A stretch of DNA of 64,000 nt from Gillisella vitis (lineage in GTDB: Bacteria; Pseudomonadota; Alphaproteobacteria; Rhizobiales; Rhizobiaceae). The translations under genes and the position numbers were made by a program. This document shows, in pieces, positions 28,027 to 36,586 of the stretch. Below the pieces are notes generated by a model. That model had not been told where the DNA came from and made no database searches. It worked only from the letters and a program-made list of their open reading frames with translations. The DNA is taken from positions 496,001-560,000 of the forward strand of contig NZ_JACHLU010000001.1 in the NCBI RefSeq assembly GCF_014204625.1. Reading direction: 5' to 3'. The number at the start of each line of letters is the position of its first letter. Within the stretch, counting starts at the first letter, position 1.

Positions 28027-28205
28027 CAAAAATCCTCCCAGCTCTCGCCTTTAGGTGCTGTGTTTAATCTGAACATAACCGTTACCGGATAAACCATGCC
28101 GCGAGCTGGAGACGGCAGCAACATCACATTCTGATCCAGTATAAAGACCCCAGCGCTGTGGGCAGTCTCAAAACATCCGACCGAAGCAATCGTCTCACCT
28201 GTCAC
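28026..28205 (-). CDS. Small unknown protein coupled to cheW
   Basis: A 59-codon frame starting at GTG 28205 with GGAGG 5 bases upstream. Its stop TGA shares a base with the cheW ATG (TGATG), the usual layout of translational coupling, and the cheW ribosome-binding site lies inside its last codons. The peptide ends PKGESWEDF. I recognise no family, and it has no membrane segment. A TTG at 28217 could be an earlier start. It may be a real small protein or a leader that controls cheW translation. Confidence 0.45.
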   Translation of the reverse strand: MTGETIASVGCFETAHSAGVFILDQNVMLLPSPARGMVYPVTVMFRLNTAPKGESWEDF

Positions 28206-28461
28206 AAACACCTCCAATATGGTGCATATCCTGACTTCATCCTTACAGAAGGATAGCTCGAATTTATTAATTTAACATTTGCGTTCGTTCTTATTTACAG
28301 GCTTTTCAAGCAAAAATCTCGATTGTACCGAGCAGAAAGGGCAGAACCGTCGAAAATCTGCCTCAACAATCGGTGCAACTCGATAATATCACACGAAAAA
28401 CCCCCAACCACAGACGATTATAATGAGGTCAGGCTACCAAAACCTTAACGTTCAAGACAGT

Positions 28462-29208
28462 TCAAACACCACCATTTTCAAGCCGTTTCGAAGCTATGGA
28501 GGAAATGCCCTGCTTCATCTGCCGCACGCTGTCTTCATCGGTTTGCCGCCGTTGTTCCAGCTCAAATCCAAAATTCACCAAAGTCGGCGCAACTTCAGAA
28601 GATCGACTGCAAGATGCGTGAAACTCGGAAATTCCAAGGTCTGCGAATTGTTCAAGGTTGTCAATCGTCAATCCGCCACCCGGCATGATGGAAACACGCC
28701 CTTGCGATGCTGACACCAGTTTCTTGAGCGCATCCAGACCTTCTGGTGCACTCTTTTTCCCTCCTGATGTGAGAATGCGTCGAAAGCCCAGCGCTTGTGC
28801 CTCTGCCAGTGCTTGCATCTGATCCGGCACCAGATCAAATGCACGATGCAGCGTCACATCCATTCCATCAGCCGCAGCAAGCAAATGTTGAAGCGCCTCA
28901 CAGTCCAGCCTTCCATCCGGCAGAGAGGCCCCCAGCACAACACCCGAAAGCCCGATCTGTCTGGCGGCGACAATATCGCGGATCATCAAACGCACGTCAT
29001 CGCGGGAAAACACAAAATTGCCGGAACGGGGCCGAATCATCGCATGGACGGCAACGGGAGCCTCTGCCGCAAGTTCCATCAACCCCAGCGAGGGGGTCAG
29101 GCCGCCGCAGGCCAGAGCCGAACATAATTCAAGCCGATCGGCACCGCCAGCAATTGCTGCATTCATGCCAGCCAGATCATCTACGCAGATTTCAAGGGTC
29201 GGCGTCAT
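28462..29208 (-). CDS. cutC: CutC family protein
   Basis: A 248-residue TIM-barrel protein of the CutC family. Signatures are LEICVDDLAGMNAAIAGGAD, RLELCSAL, GGLTPS and MIRPRSGNFVFS. CutC was first linked to copper homeostasis in E. coli, but that role is disputed and its true reaction is not settled. ATG 29208 lies one base beyond the stop of the MFS gene, so it is the last gene of the RidA-to-CutC operon. That setting favours a metabolic role in sugar or amino-sugar use over copper handling. Confidence 0.93.
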   Translation of the reverse strand: MTPTLEICVDDLAGMNAAIAGGADRLELCSALACGGLTPSLGLMELAAEAPVAVHAMIRPRSGNFVFSRDDVRLMIRDIVAARQIGLSGVVLGASLPDGRLDCEALQHLLAAADGMDVTLHRAFDLVPDQMQALAEAQALGFRRILTSGGKKSAPEGLDALKKLVSASQGRVSIMPGGGLTIDNLEQFADLGISEFHASCSRSSEVAPTLVNFGFELEQRRQTDEDSVRQMKQGISSIASKRLENGGV

Positions 29209-29209
29209 A

Positions 29210-30421
29210 TCAAACACTCCGGCTTGTCCGCGCGAACGGCTTTTCCATAACAATCATCAGAATGACTCCCAAAAGCCCGACGACGGCACCAAGCTTTGCG
29301 GTGAAAGAATAATCACCAATCTTTGTTCCCAAGGCAAAAACCAGCGAATTCAGCCCGCCACTCAGAAACATGTTGACGGCAATCAGCGAACTGCCAAGCC
29401 CTGCCCGGTCCGCAATGAGATTTTGCAGATAGCTGATGGGCACGCTGATGATCGCCGCCGCCCCCAGCCCTGCGAGAGGGGTGAGCATGTAAACCTGCCA
29501 TGGCGAGGTGGCAAAACCCAGAAAGAACAGAAAGCCGCAATACAGCACCGCACCGATTGACAGCGTCAGCACCGAAGACGTGAGACGTTCCATCCACCCC
29601 CAGAACAGAATAAAGATGATCTCGAGAAACGCAACAATGCCCACCATAATGCCAACATCGGCATTGGTGCCATGGGCAGGACCAATCATCACCAGCGGCA
29701 ACACAACTCCGTTCATCTGCATCATCGATGAAATCAATGCCACCGCCAAAAGGCGCAGCAACAGGCCAGATGAGGCTTTGCTGACAATGGATGCGATGAA
29801 TTTGCTCTCAGAGGCCAAGGGTTTGACAGTCTTTTCTCTGGGCAAAAACAGCCAATAGAGCAGAAAACAGACAAAAGCGCCGAGGCTGGCATATAAAAAT
29901 GCGGGCAGCATACTGGGCCTGCCTGCCAGCAGAAAGCCGACAATGCCGGGAACCAACACCCAGGAGGCTGAGATAATTGCCCGCACGCCGGAGTTGACCG
30001 CAATCAGATCGCGCACCGGCATGTGGCTGGATGCGCTGCGCACATTGGCAAAAATCAGCGAGTTCAAGGCACCAAAGATCGGCAGGCAGCAAAGCGTGCA
30101 CAGCACGAACACCAATTGCCCCGGAAAAATATAGACCGCGCCATAGCCAACCACACCAAACAGGCTGACAACCATCATCGGCATTCGAAAATGGCCCATT
30201 CTGTCGGCAAGCGCCCCCACAAACACGCTGGCCACGACATTGATGCAGGAGGCGATGAAAATCAGCAGGGAATAATGCGCATTGCTCAACCCCAGCTCAT
30301 GAATGCCGATCAACGACAAAAATGGCGCGGTGGTTGCCCCGGTGAGGCCAAAAAAGAAGATGGACATCGCGCTGATCCGAACACCGGGATTGTGCGCGAT
30401 AGCTGAGAGGGTTGGCAACAT
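29210..30421 (-). CDS. MFS transporter, sugar-efflux (SET)-like
   Basis: A 403-residue protein with about 12 membrane segments. The first is near residue 18 in MSIFFFGLTGATTAPFLSL. The segment between helices 2 and 3 (VGALADRMGHFR) matches the MFS loop. The overall look resembles SetA/SetB sugar transporters. I chose ATG 30421; upstream frame up to 30541 would overlap the M81 gene and gives a non-conserved extension. No clear ribosome-binding site is seen. Together with the hexosaminidase it may move the released sugar, but direction and substrate are unknown. Confidence 0.85.
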   Translation of the reverse strand: MLPTLSAIAHNPGVRISAMSIFFFGLTGATTAPFLSLIGIHELGLSNAHYSLLIFIASCINVVASVFVGALADRMGHFRMPMMVVSLFGVVGYGAVYIFPGQLVFVLCTLCCLPIFGALNSLIFANVRSASSHMPVRDLIAVNSGVRAIISASWVLVPGIVGFLLAGRPSMLPAFLYASLGAFVCFLLYWLFLPREKTVKPLASESKFIASIVSKASSGLLLRLLAVALISSMMQMNGVVLPLVMIGPAHGTNADVGIMVGIVAFLEIIFILFWGWMERLTSSVLTLSIGAVLYCGFLFFLGFATSPWQVYMLTPLAGLGAAAIISVPISYLQNLIADRAGLGSSLIAVNMFLSGGLNSLVFALGTKIGDYSFTAKLGAVVGLLGVILMIVMEKPFARTSRSV

Positions 30422-30491
30422 TGTGCAATTTTCATCAAAAGAGGAACCAACGGGTGGTCTGCCGCCAGCCGCAGCAACGATATATCCGGGC

Positions 30492-31949
30492 TTAACTATC
30501 CGCCCACCGCACCGAGAATTTGGCAGAAGGCTGATAATCAAAATCCTTCACAAATGGAAAGATCGGCTGCACCCGCCGCCTGCTCGGAAGTGCCTCAATA
30601 TCCTGATTGATCACACCCTCGGTCAGCGCCATCAGGTTGGGATTGGAAATCGGCTGAAGCTCAGGCGAGAGATAGCCAGATTTGACCACCAGCAAACGCA
30701 CTGTCTCCGGGTCTATCCCATGGCGGGTAAAATCGGCAAGATTGTGATAGGGTCTGCGCCTGGCCGCCAGGATAACCGTGTTTCCCTCGATGTTTACCAC
30801 CGCTTGTCGATCACTCTCAACATCGGCCGCATCCAACCGCAACACATGCGCCCTGACCTGAACAGACGGACTGGCCGGATCGAGAGAACCGCCGATTTTA
30901 AGCTCAAGCTCGCCGCCTTCCCCCGCAGCAAAACAGGCGTCAACCGCAGGCTTATCGGTCACTCCGCCAATCACCGCACCGGCAAAACCCCGCGCAATCA
31001 AAGCTTTCAACACGTCAGCCCGATCACCAACGCCGCCGCCGGTTGGGTTATCACCGGAATCAGCCAGAATGACCGGGCGGGTTTCCGCTCTCTCGGCAAG
31101 ATCAAGCATATCTTCCAGAGCGCCGGTGACGGGGCCAAACTGAAAGTCGTTGCGGGCCTGCCAATAGGACTGTGCAATCTCTTCCGCAACCTTTGCCGCC
31201 TGCTGTCGGTTCACGCCCGTGACCACCGCGCAGGCCGTGGCGCGTGGCTCATCTGCCCAGACATAGCCGACCATCAAATTGGCATCCCATATGCCGTCGC
31301 GCAGGTCATGCTGTGGCAAACAGGCATAGAGGCTCTTAGCCGGTTCATCTTCGGTTGAGGTGCGCTCTCCCGGCAACAGAACCGGCACAGGTGCCCAGAC
31401 AACGCCCGGTTTTTCACCCGTTTTGAGTGCGCGCAGCAGCATTGACCAAGCCCGCACCATGGTTTCACGCACATCAATATGCGGTGCGGTGCGGTAGCCC
31501 GCAAACATATCCAGCTGATCGATGATCTTCTGGGTGACATTGCCATGCAGGTCATAGCTTGCCGCAACCGGGCAATCCGCACCAACAATGGCGCGTGCCG
31601 CTGCAATCCAGTCGCCTTCGGCATCATCCATGCCCTCGACATTCATGGCACCATGCATGGCAAGATAAAGACCATCGAGAGGCCCATCCTGTGCCAAGAC
31701 TGCTTGCAACCGCTCCAGAAACTCTTCCTTGAATGCCTCGTAAGTGGCCCTGGACACTGGGCCGCCCGGAACGGCGCGGGCATGAAGCAGCGGCAGCGCC
31801 TCGATCTCATCCCCCTTGATGAAGCTGAAATAATCCGCGTCCAGCAACTCTGCTCCACGCAGGACGCGAAAATCCTGCATCTGCATCAACACTGGGGAAG
31901 ATGTGCTGCACTCGGTATGAATACCGCCAATGGCAATGCGAAATGTCAT
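30492..31949 (-). CDS. M81 family (MlrC-like) metallopeptidase, paralogue 1
   Basis: A 485-residue protein of the M81/MlrC family. MlrC of Sphingomonas cleaves linear microcystin-derived peptides, but most members have unknown substrates. Motifs are GGIHTECSTSSP at the N terminus, LAMHGAMNVEG, SYDLHGNVTQK (Asp-x-His metal-site pattern) and DSGDNPTGGGVGD. ATG 31949 gives a start of MTFRIAIGGIHTE. It follows the GH20 gene by 12 bases in the same operon. A second member lies divergently at 36587, an unusual pairing that suggests a shared peptide- or amide-containing substrate. Confidence 0.88.
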   Translation of the reverse strand: MTFRIAIGGIHTECSTSSPVLMQMQDFRVLRGAELLDADYFSFIKGDEIEALPLLHARAVPGGPVSRATYEAFKEEFLERLQAVLAQDGPLDGLYLAMHGAMNVEGMDDAEGDWIAAARAIVGADCPVAASYDLHGNVTQKIIDQLDMFAGYRTAPHIDVRETMVRAWSMLLRALKTGEKPGVVWAPVPVLLPGERTSTEDEPAKSLYACLPQHDLRDGIWDANLMVGYVWADEPRATACAVVTGVNRQQAAKVAEEIAQSYWQARNDFQFGPVTGALEDMLDLAERAETRPVILADSGDNPTGGGVGDRADVLKALIARGFAGAVIGGVTDKPAVDACFAAGEGGELELKIGGSLDPASPSVQVRAHVLRLDAADVESDRQAVVNIEGNTVILAARRRPYHNLADFTRHGIDPETVRLLVVKSGYLSPELQPISNPNLMALTEGVINQDIEALPSRRRVQPIFPFVKDFDYQPSAKFSVRWADS

Positions 31950-31961
31950 CTGAAACACTCG

Positions 31962-33881
31962 TTAAAGCTTGGGAATGAAAGGGGCGATTGCGGCAAACCG
32001 CAACCAGTCTTTGTTGTCTTTCGGCGTCCAGGCTGCTTCAGCCACGGCTGCCAGTCGCGGAAAGACCAGATGGTTGAAATAGTCCCGATTGAGAAAGTTT
32101 TCGGTCCAGATACAGGCCTGCACACCGCGCATTCTGGCTTTCAACGCATCGGGAAAATCGCCAACCGCTTCATAATGATAGGTGTGTGATGGCGGCACGG
32201 TGCCAGCCCAGCTTGCGCCCGGTTCCTGCCATGCATCATCCTGCACCATATCGAGATAATAGGCCTGACCGGGGGTCATCACCACGTCATACCCCTGACT
32301 GGCAAGCACCACGCCCACCTCCGGCTTTTGCCAGGCCATCAGCAAAGTGCCTTCGGGGTTAACCCCGCCGCCATGGGACACTTCATCCCAGCCTGCCAAG
32401 TGACGGCCACGCTCTGCCAGCATTGTCTGGATGCGCTTCATGAAATAGCTTTGAATGCCAAATGTGCCATCAAGTCCCTGTTTTTCCATCAAGGCTTTGG
32501 CAAGCGGCGATGCCATCCATGTATTGGCCGCCACTTCATCGCCACCAATGTGAATGAGTTTTGATGGGAAAAGCGCAATCATTTCATCGAACACGTTGCC
32601 TAAAAATGTATAGGTCTGTTCAATGGCCGGGTTGAGCGCATTGTTGGGAAAACCCTGCACAGAGTGGTAGCTCTCCGGCGCTTCCTGCCCGTCCACCAAT
32701 TCCGGCAGGGCAGTCAAAATTGCCGTGCTGTGGCCGGGAATATCAATTTCGGGCAAGACTTCAATGTGCAATGCGGCGGCGTGGGCAACAATGGCTTTGA
32801 CATCCTCCTGTGTATAGAAGCCGCCAACCGGCTCGGCTCCATTGCCCAGCTGCGGCAACATCGGCGCATCCGGGCCGCGTATCACACCCACCGTTGTCAA
32901 TTGCGGATAGGCCTTGATTTCCAGCCGCCACGCTTCATCATCAGACAGGTGCCAATGAAACACATTGAGCCGTAACCACGCCATGATGTCGAGCAGGCGG
33001 GTGACATCCGCCGTTGGGAAAAACTGCCGCGACACGTCCAGATGGCAACCGCGCCAGCCATAGCGCGGCTTATCCTTGATCAGGCCCGATGCGGGAAACC
33101 GAAACAGCAACGGATCCAGCCGCGCCCCGTGCAACAAGTGCGCAAGCGCGCACAATCCGTAATGGCACCCGGCAGCCCCACCATACTGAAGGGCAATCCT
33201 GTCGCCAAATTCCAGCGTATAGGCTTCCGCATCCAGTGCCGCATTGCTTGAGAAAACCAGCGCAATCCCCTGCTGTACCGGAACATGGGAAAACGGCACA
33301 TGCGCATCTGAAAACAAACGGCGATAGAGCAGATTGATGCTCTGCATCGCCTTGAGATTGGCAAGCTCAGTGCCCTCCGCCGGATAAACGGCAACGGGAA
33401 CAGTGTCACCAGCCTCTAGCACCGCGTCCACTGGCCATGGCAGCAGGCAGAAAGGCTGCTTCAGCGCACCGTCTGGCAAGAGTTTCGGTGCCGCTTCGCT
33501 GTGTCTGCCGTCCAGCATCAGATCATCCACCGCCACAGGCAGATGTTGGCCAGCCGCCAGCGTCAGATAGGCCGATTTTGCCCCGTCGGTACGGTGGCGG
33601 GCGGGCCGCCACAATCCCTGAACGGTAAAGCGCCACACGCCACCCGGCTGCAAGACAAAGCCCGGCGGCGGCGCAAACTGGTGGAAATTGGCATGGCGCC
33701 TGACAAACACCGCGTTTTCACAGACCGGGTTGTGCTTCACCCGTGTCAGGGTCGTGTAGGCCAGCTTGAAATCGCTGATCGGCTGATCACTGAGATTGAC
33801 CAGCGAAAAGATAAAACCACCACCTTGATCGCCATCAACCGGGTGCCAGGTATTTTCAAGACGAAAAGCAGCTTCAGTCAT
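31962..33881 (-). CDS. GH20 beta-N-acetylhexosaminidase
   Basis: A 639-residue glycoside hydrolase that removes terminal beta-linked GlcNAc or GalNAc by substrate-assisted catalysis. The catalytic pair is Asp448-Glu449 in HIGGDEVAANTW. Substrate-site motifs YGWRGCHLDVSRQFF, NVFHWHLSDDEAWR and LPEIDIPGHS are present. The N-terminal 150 residues look like a beta-sandwich. No signal peptide is seen, so it probably acts in the cytoplasm on imported oligosaccharides. It sits in the RpiR-regulated operon and fits with the nagA and ROK kinase genes 12 kb away. Confidence 0.93.
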   Translation of the reverse strand: MTEAAFRLENTWHPVDGDQGGGFIFSLVNLSDQPISDFKLAYTTLTRVKHNPVCENAVFVRRHANFHQFAPPPGFVLQPGGVWRFTVQGLWRPARHRTDGAKSAYLTLAAGQHLPVAVDDLMLDGRHSEAAPKLLPDGALKQPFCLLPWPVDAVLEAGDTVPVAVYPAEGTELANLKAMQSINLLYRRLFSDAHVPFSHVPVQQGIALVFSSNAALDAEAYTLEFGDRIALQYGGAAGCHYGLCALAHLLHGARLDPLLFRFPASGLIKDKPRYGWRGCHLDVSRQFFPTADVTRLLDIMAWLRLNVFHWHLSDDEAWRLEIKAYPQLTTVGVIRGPDAPMLPQLGNGAEPVGGFYTQEDVKAIVAHAAALHIEVLPEIDIPGHSTAILTALPELVDGQEAPESYHSVQGFPNNALNPAIEQTYTFLGNVFDEMIALFPSKLIHIGGDEVAANTWMASPLAKALMEKQGLDGTFGIQSYFMKRIQTMLAERGRHLAGWDEVSHGGGVNPEGTLLMAWQKPEVGVVLASQGYDVVMTPGQAYYLDMVQDDAWQEPGASWAGTVPPSHTYHYEAVGDFPDALKARMRGVQACIWTENFLNRDYFNHLVFPRLAAVAEAAWTPKDNKDWLRFAAIAPFIPKL

Positions 33882-33901
33882 CGGATCAACCTTACTTCCA
33901 A

Positions 33902-34678
33902 TCAGTAATTGTCAGACTGCGAAAACGTGCGCGCCAGTTCCGCCTGGCCTGCGGTCAAACCGCAATCAACCGGCAGGCAGGTACCGGTAATGGCGCTGGC
34001 CTGATCGCTGCTGAGAAAAAACACCGCATTGGCGACATCATGCACAGTGGCAATCCGCTGCAATGCGTACCAGCGCTTGACGTCTTCAAACACGTTCGGA
34101 TTAGCCTGCGCGCGTGCCTCCCATGCCTGGGTGCGCACAGTGCCGGGCGCAACAGCATTGGCACGAATGCCAAACCTGCCATATTCCACAGCAATCAGTC
34201 TGGTGAGATGAATAAGCCCCGCCTTGGCGGCGCTATAGGCAGGATGACCAAACACCGCCATGCCATTGACAGAGGCAATATTGACCACCGAACCGCTGGA
34301 TTGCTTCAACTGCGCTTCCAATGCCCGGAAGACGAGAAAGGGTGCTTCAAGGTTCAACGCAGCATCTGCCCGCCAAACGGCCTGATCGGTATCATGCAGG
34401 CTGACAGCCCGGGCGGCACCGGCATTGTTGACAAGCGTGCGGAGCATCCCCAGCGCCTCAGCGGCAAGCGCCATCTCGCCAAGGCTTTCCGCATCCGTCA
34501 CGTCGCAGACTATCGCAACAAAACGATCCGCTGACCCAAGGTTTTTTGCCGCCACATGCAGCGCGTCCGCATCCCGATCAACAAGCACAATCACGTCGTG
34601 GCTGTCCGCCAGTCGGCTGGCAATGGCACGGCCAATATCGCCAGCGGCACCTGTGACAACGGCGAGGGATTTTACCAT
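33902..34678 (-). CDS. Short-chain dehydrogenase/reductase (SDR)
   Basis: A 258-residue classical SDR. The cofactor motif is VTGAAGDIGRAIA, with an acidic residue after the second strand (VLVDRDAD) that favours NAD(H). The catalytic Ser is in NIASVNG and Tyr-Lys in YSAAKAG. It lies between the regulator (1 base away) and the hexosaminidase (20 bases), so it belongs to the same catabolic operon. It likely oxidises a sugar or hydroxy acid; the substrate cannot be read from the sequence. Confidence 0.92.
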   Translation of the reverse strand: MVKSLAVVTGAAGDIGRAIASRLADSHDVIVLVDRDADALHVAAKNLGSADRFVAIVCDVTDAESLGEMALAAEALGMLRTLVNNAGAARAVSLHDTDQAVWRADAALNLEAPFLVFRALEAQLKQSSGSVVNIASVNGMAVFGHPAYSAAKAGLIHLTRLIAVEYGRFGIRANAVAPGTVRTQAWEARAQANPNVFEDVKRWYALQRIATVHDVANAVFFLSSDQASAITGTCLPVDCGLTAGQAELARTFSQSDNY

Positions 34679-34679
34679 G

Positions 34680-35543
34680 TCAATCTCCCATCACCTGACG
34701 GTCATCGCCGTCGCGGTGCTCTACAAGCTGTTGTTTTATATGGCGCAACGTGACGGTGGAAAGCTTGCGATTGCGATAGGCCACCAGACTGGCCAGCACA
34801 TCAATCACCGCCAGATAGGCAAACCGGGTTGAGGTCGGGCGAAAAATATTGTCACCTTCCGGCAGATCAATGGCCACAACCACTTCCGCCGCCTTGGCCA
34901 CCGGACCTTCGCTTTGGGTCAGGGCAATGGTGGAAATGCCGTTTTCTCGGGCCAGCTCAAAACAACGGGCCAGCTCGAGATTTCTGCCCGAAAACGACGA
35001 TCCGATCAGAACATCATTGCTGCGGGCCGCCGATGTCATCATCAGCTGCATATTATGATCATTGCAGGCCGTCACACGGGAGCCGAGACGAAACAGCCTG
35101 TTTTGCAACTCCATCGCAATCATCGACGAGTTACCGCCTGAGCCGAAAGCGTAGATCATCTCGGCCCGCGACAGGCGATCGGCAGCCTTTTCCAGCACAT
35201 CGGCATCAAGGGCGCGATGCATCAGATAAAGCGCGTTTTGCGCCTTGGTAATCACATCCTCGGCAACGTCACTGGCCTGCGTGCTTTTGGCTTCGGGATT
35301 GAGATAACGGACCCCGACATAGGCGGTCTTGGCCAGATGCATCTTGAAATCAGCAAAACTCTGACAGCCCAGCCGCCGACAAAAGCGCGTCACTGTTGGC
35401 GCCGAGACGGCTGCTTTTTCAGCCAGCTCCACAATCGAGGCCCGAACAGCAAACTCAAGATCCCCCAGAAGAATATCAGCAATGCGCTGCTCTGACGGCG
35501 ATAGCTGCCCACGCTCCTCCTGAATTGTCGCAAAAATATCCAT
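34680..35543 (-). CDS. RpiR/MurR-family transcriptional regulator
   Basis: A 287-residue regulator with an N-terminal helix-turn-helix (SAPTVTRFCRRLGCQSFADFK) and a C-terminal SIS domain (GSGGNSSMIAMELQNR; IGSSFSGRN) that senses phosphorylated sugars. Relatives include MurR, which responds to N-acetylmuramic acid 6-phosphate. It is the second gene of the minus operon, 13 bases after RidA, and probably controls that operon and the divergent one at 36053. ATG 35543 was taken as start. Confidence 0.92.
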   Translation of the reverse strand: MDIFATIQEERGQLSPSEQRIADILLGDLEFAVRASIVELAEKAAVSAPTVTRFCRRLGCQSFADFKMHLAKTAYVGVRYLNPEAKSTQASDVAEDVITKAQNALYLMHRALDADVLEKAADRLSRAEMIYAFGSGGNSSMIAMELQNRLFRLGSRVTACNDHNMQLMMTSAARSNDVLIGSSFSGRNLELARCFELARENGISTIALTQSEGPVAKAAEVVVAIDLPEGDNIFRPTSTRFAYLAVIDVLASLVAYRNRKLSTVTLRHIKQQLVEHRDGDDRQVMGD

Positions 35544-35556
35544 AAGTTAGCCGAGC

Positions 35557-35943
35557 CTATTGCCTGGCCTTATAGGCCACACAGTCAATCTCGACCTTGC
35601 AATCCACCATCATCGACGCCTGCACACAGGCACGCGCTGGCGGATGTTCGCCAAAATAGCCCTGATAGATCGTGTTGAATGACCAGAAATCCCGCGGATC
35701 ATCCAGCCAGACGCCGCAGCGCACCACGTGCTCAACGCCATAGCCGGCCTCATGCAGAATTGCGATCAGATTGCCGATGGCCTTATGGCTCTGCTCGACA
35801 ATGCCGCCGTTGATGATCTCGCCATTGTCCATCGCCACCTGACCAGAAACATGCAGCCAGCCATCGGCTTCCACCGCACGCGCAAACGGCAATCTCTGCC
35901 CGCCAGCGCCTGCTTTTTCTGTTCCGTAACGCTTGATGGTCAT
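35557..35943 (-). CDS. RidA/YjgF family protein
   Basis: A 128-residue RidA-superfamily protein. Members deaminate reactive enamine/imine intermediates made by PLP enzymes, and some are other hydrolases. Typical sequence is LPFARAVEADGWLHVSGQVA and the C-terminal RACVQASMMVDCKVEIDCVA. The Arg that binds carboxylate in true RidA is present at PPARACV. ATG 35943 is preceded by GAGGGCCGC. As first gene of the operon and near a PLP enzyme gene (38058), a role in clearing imines fits. Confidence 0.9.
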   Translation of the reverse strand: MTIKRYGTEKAGAGGQRLPFARAVEADGWLHVSGQVAMDNGEIINGGIVEQSHKAIGNLIAILHEAGYGVEHVVRCGVWLDDPRDFWSFNTIYQGYFGEHPPARACVQASMMVDCKVEIDCVAYKARQ

Positions 35944-36052
35944 GCGGCCCTCGTGTAAATTATTTTCGTGTCCGATTGACAATTCATCATATTCATCGGA
36001 ATTTTACCAGAGAATTTCCGTAAATATGAAATTATTTTAGATAAAAGGCGAG

Positions 36053-36547
36053 ATGATGCGCGATCCGTTCAAAAACCCCTTCCCAGCCACGGATACGGCC
36101 CGCCACGCCATCTGGGACATGCTTGTTTCGCGTGACATTGACGCCTTCCTTGCCGCGAACTGGTCGATGGTGGAGGGCGATTTCATTGCCGAAGGCTTTA
36201 TCGGCATAAACGGTCATAAAGACGCAGACCCAGACAATTGGCGGCTCACCTTCCCCAATCTCGATGCCTATCGTGACGAATGGTTGCGTCAGGCGCGGGA
36301 CTTTGCCGACCAGGACTTTGATGAAGACCCGCGCACGGCAATTTTCTTCACCACAACGCTGGAATCCATCGAGATCGAAGGTGAAACAGCACTGGTGCGC
36401 AAGAAATTCGATGGCGGCATCAAAAAGGCCGATGGCAGCTTTGATACCATGCGCTGGCAAACGCTGTATTTCTGCCGTCTGCACGAGGGCCGATGGAAAA
36501 TTGCAGGCTTTACCGGCTATCTGCCAAACCCGATGGGCCAACACTGA
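36053..36547 (+). CDS. NTF2/SnoaL-like hypothetical protein
   Basis: A 164-residue protein that looks like an NTF2-fold (SnoaL-like) domain: an N-terminal helix pair (ARHAIWDMLVSRDIDAFLAA), then NWSMVEGDFIAEGF and a C-terminal sheet ending YFCRLHEGRWKIAGFTGYLP. No specific function is known to me. ATG 36053 is preceded by AAGGCGAG; ATG 36056 is equally possible. It is the first gene of the plus operon, divergent from RidA, with a shared promoter region of 109 bases, and precedes the second M81 gene by 39 bases. Confidence 0.75.
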   Translation: MMRDPFKNPFPATDTARHAIWDMLVSRDIDAFLAANWSMVEGDFIAEGFIGINGHKDADPDNWRLTFPNLDAYRDEWLRQARDFADQDFDEDPRTAIFFTTTLESIEIEGETALVRKKFDGGIKKADGSFDTMRWQTLYFCRLHEGRWKIAGFTGYLPNPMGQH

Positions 36548-36586
36548 GATAAGTCACCGTCGTCCCCTCTCTGAAAGTCAGAACAC

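Noticed and set aside
28206..28461. AT-rich gap between the cheW leader frame and cutC
   Set aside because: No hairpin, RNA gene or plausible reading frame could be supported; probably promoter DNA for the cheW transcript.
30303..31358. 351-codon open frame on the plus strand
   Set aside because: Antisense to the MFS and M81 genes, with no recognisable motif.
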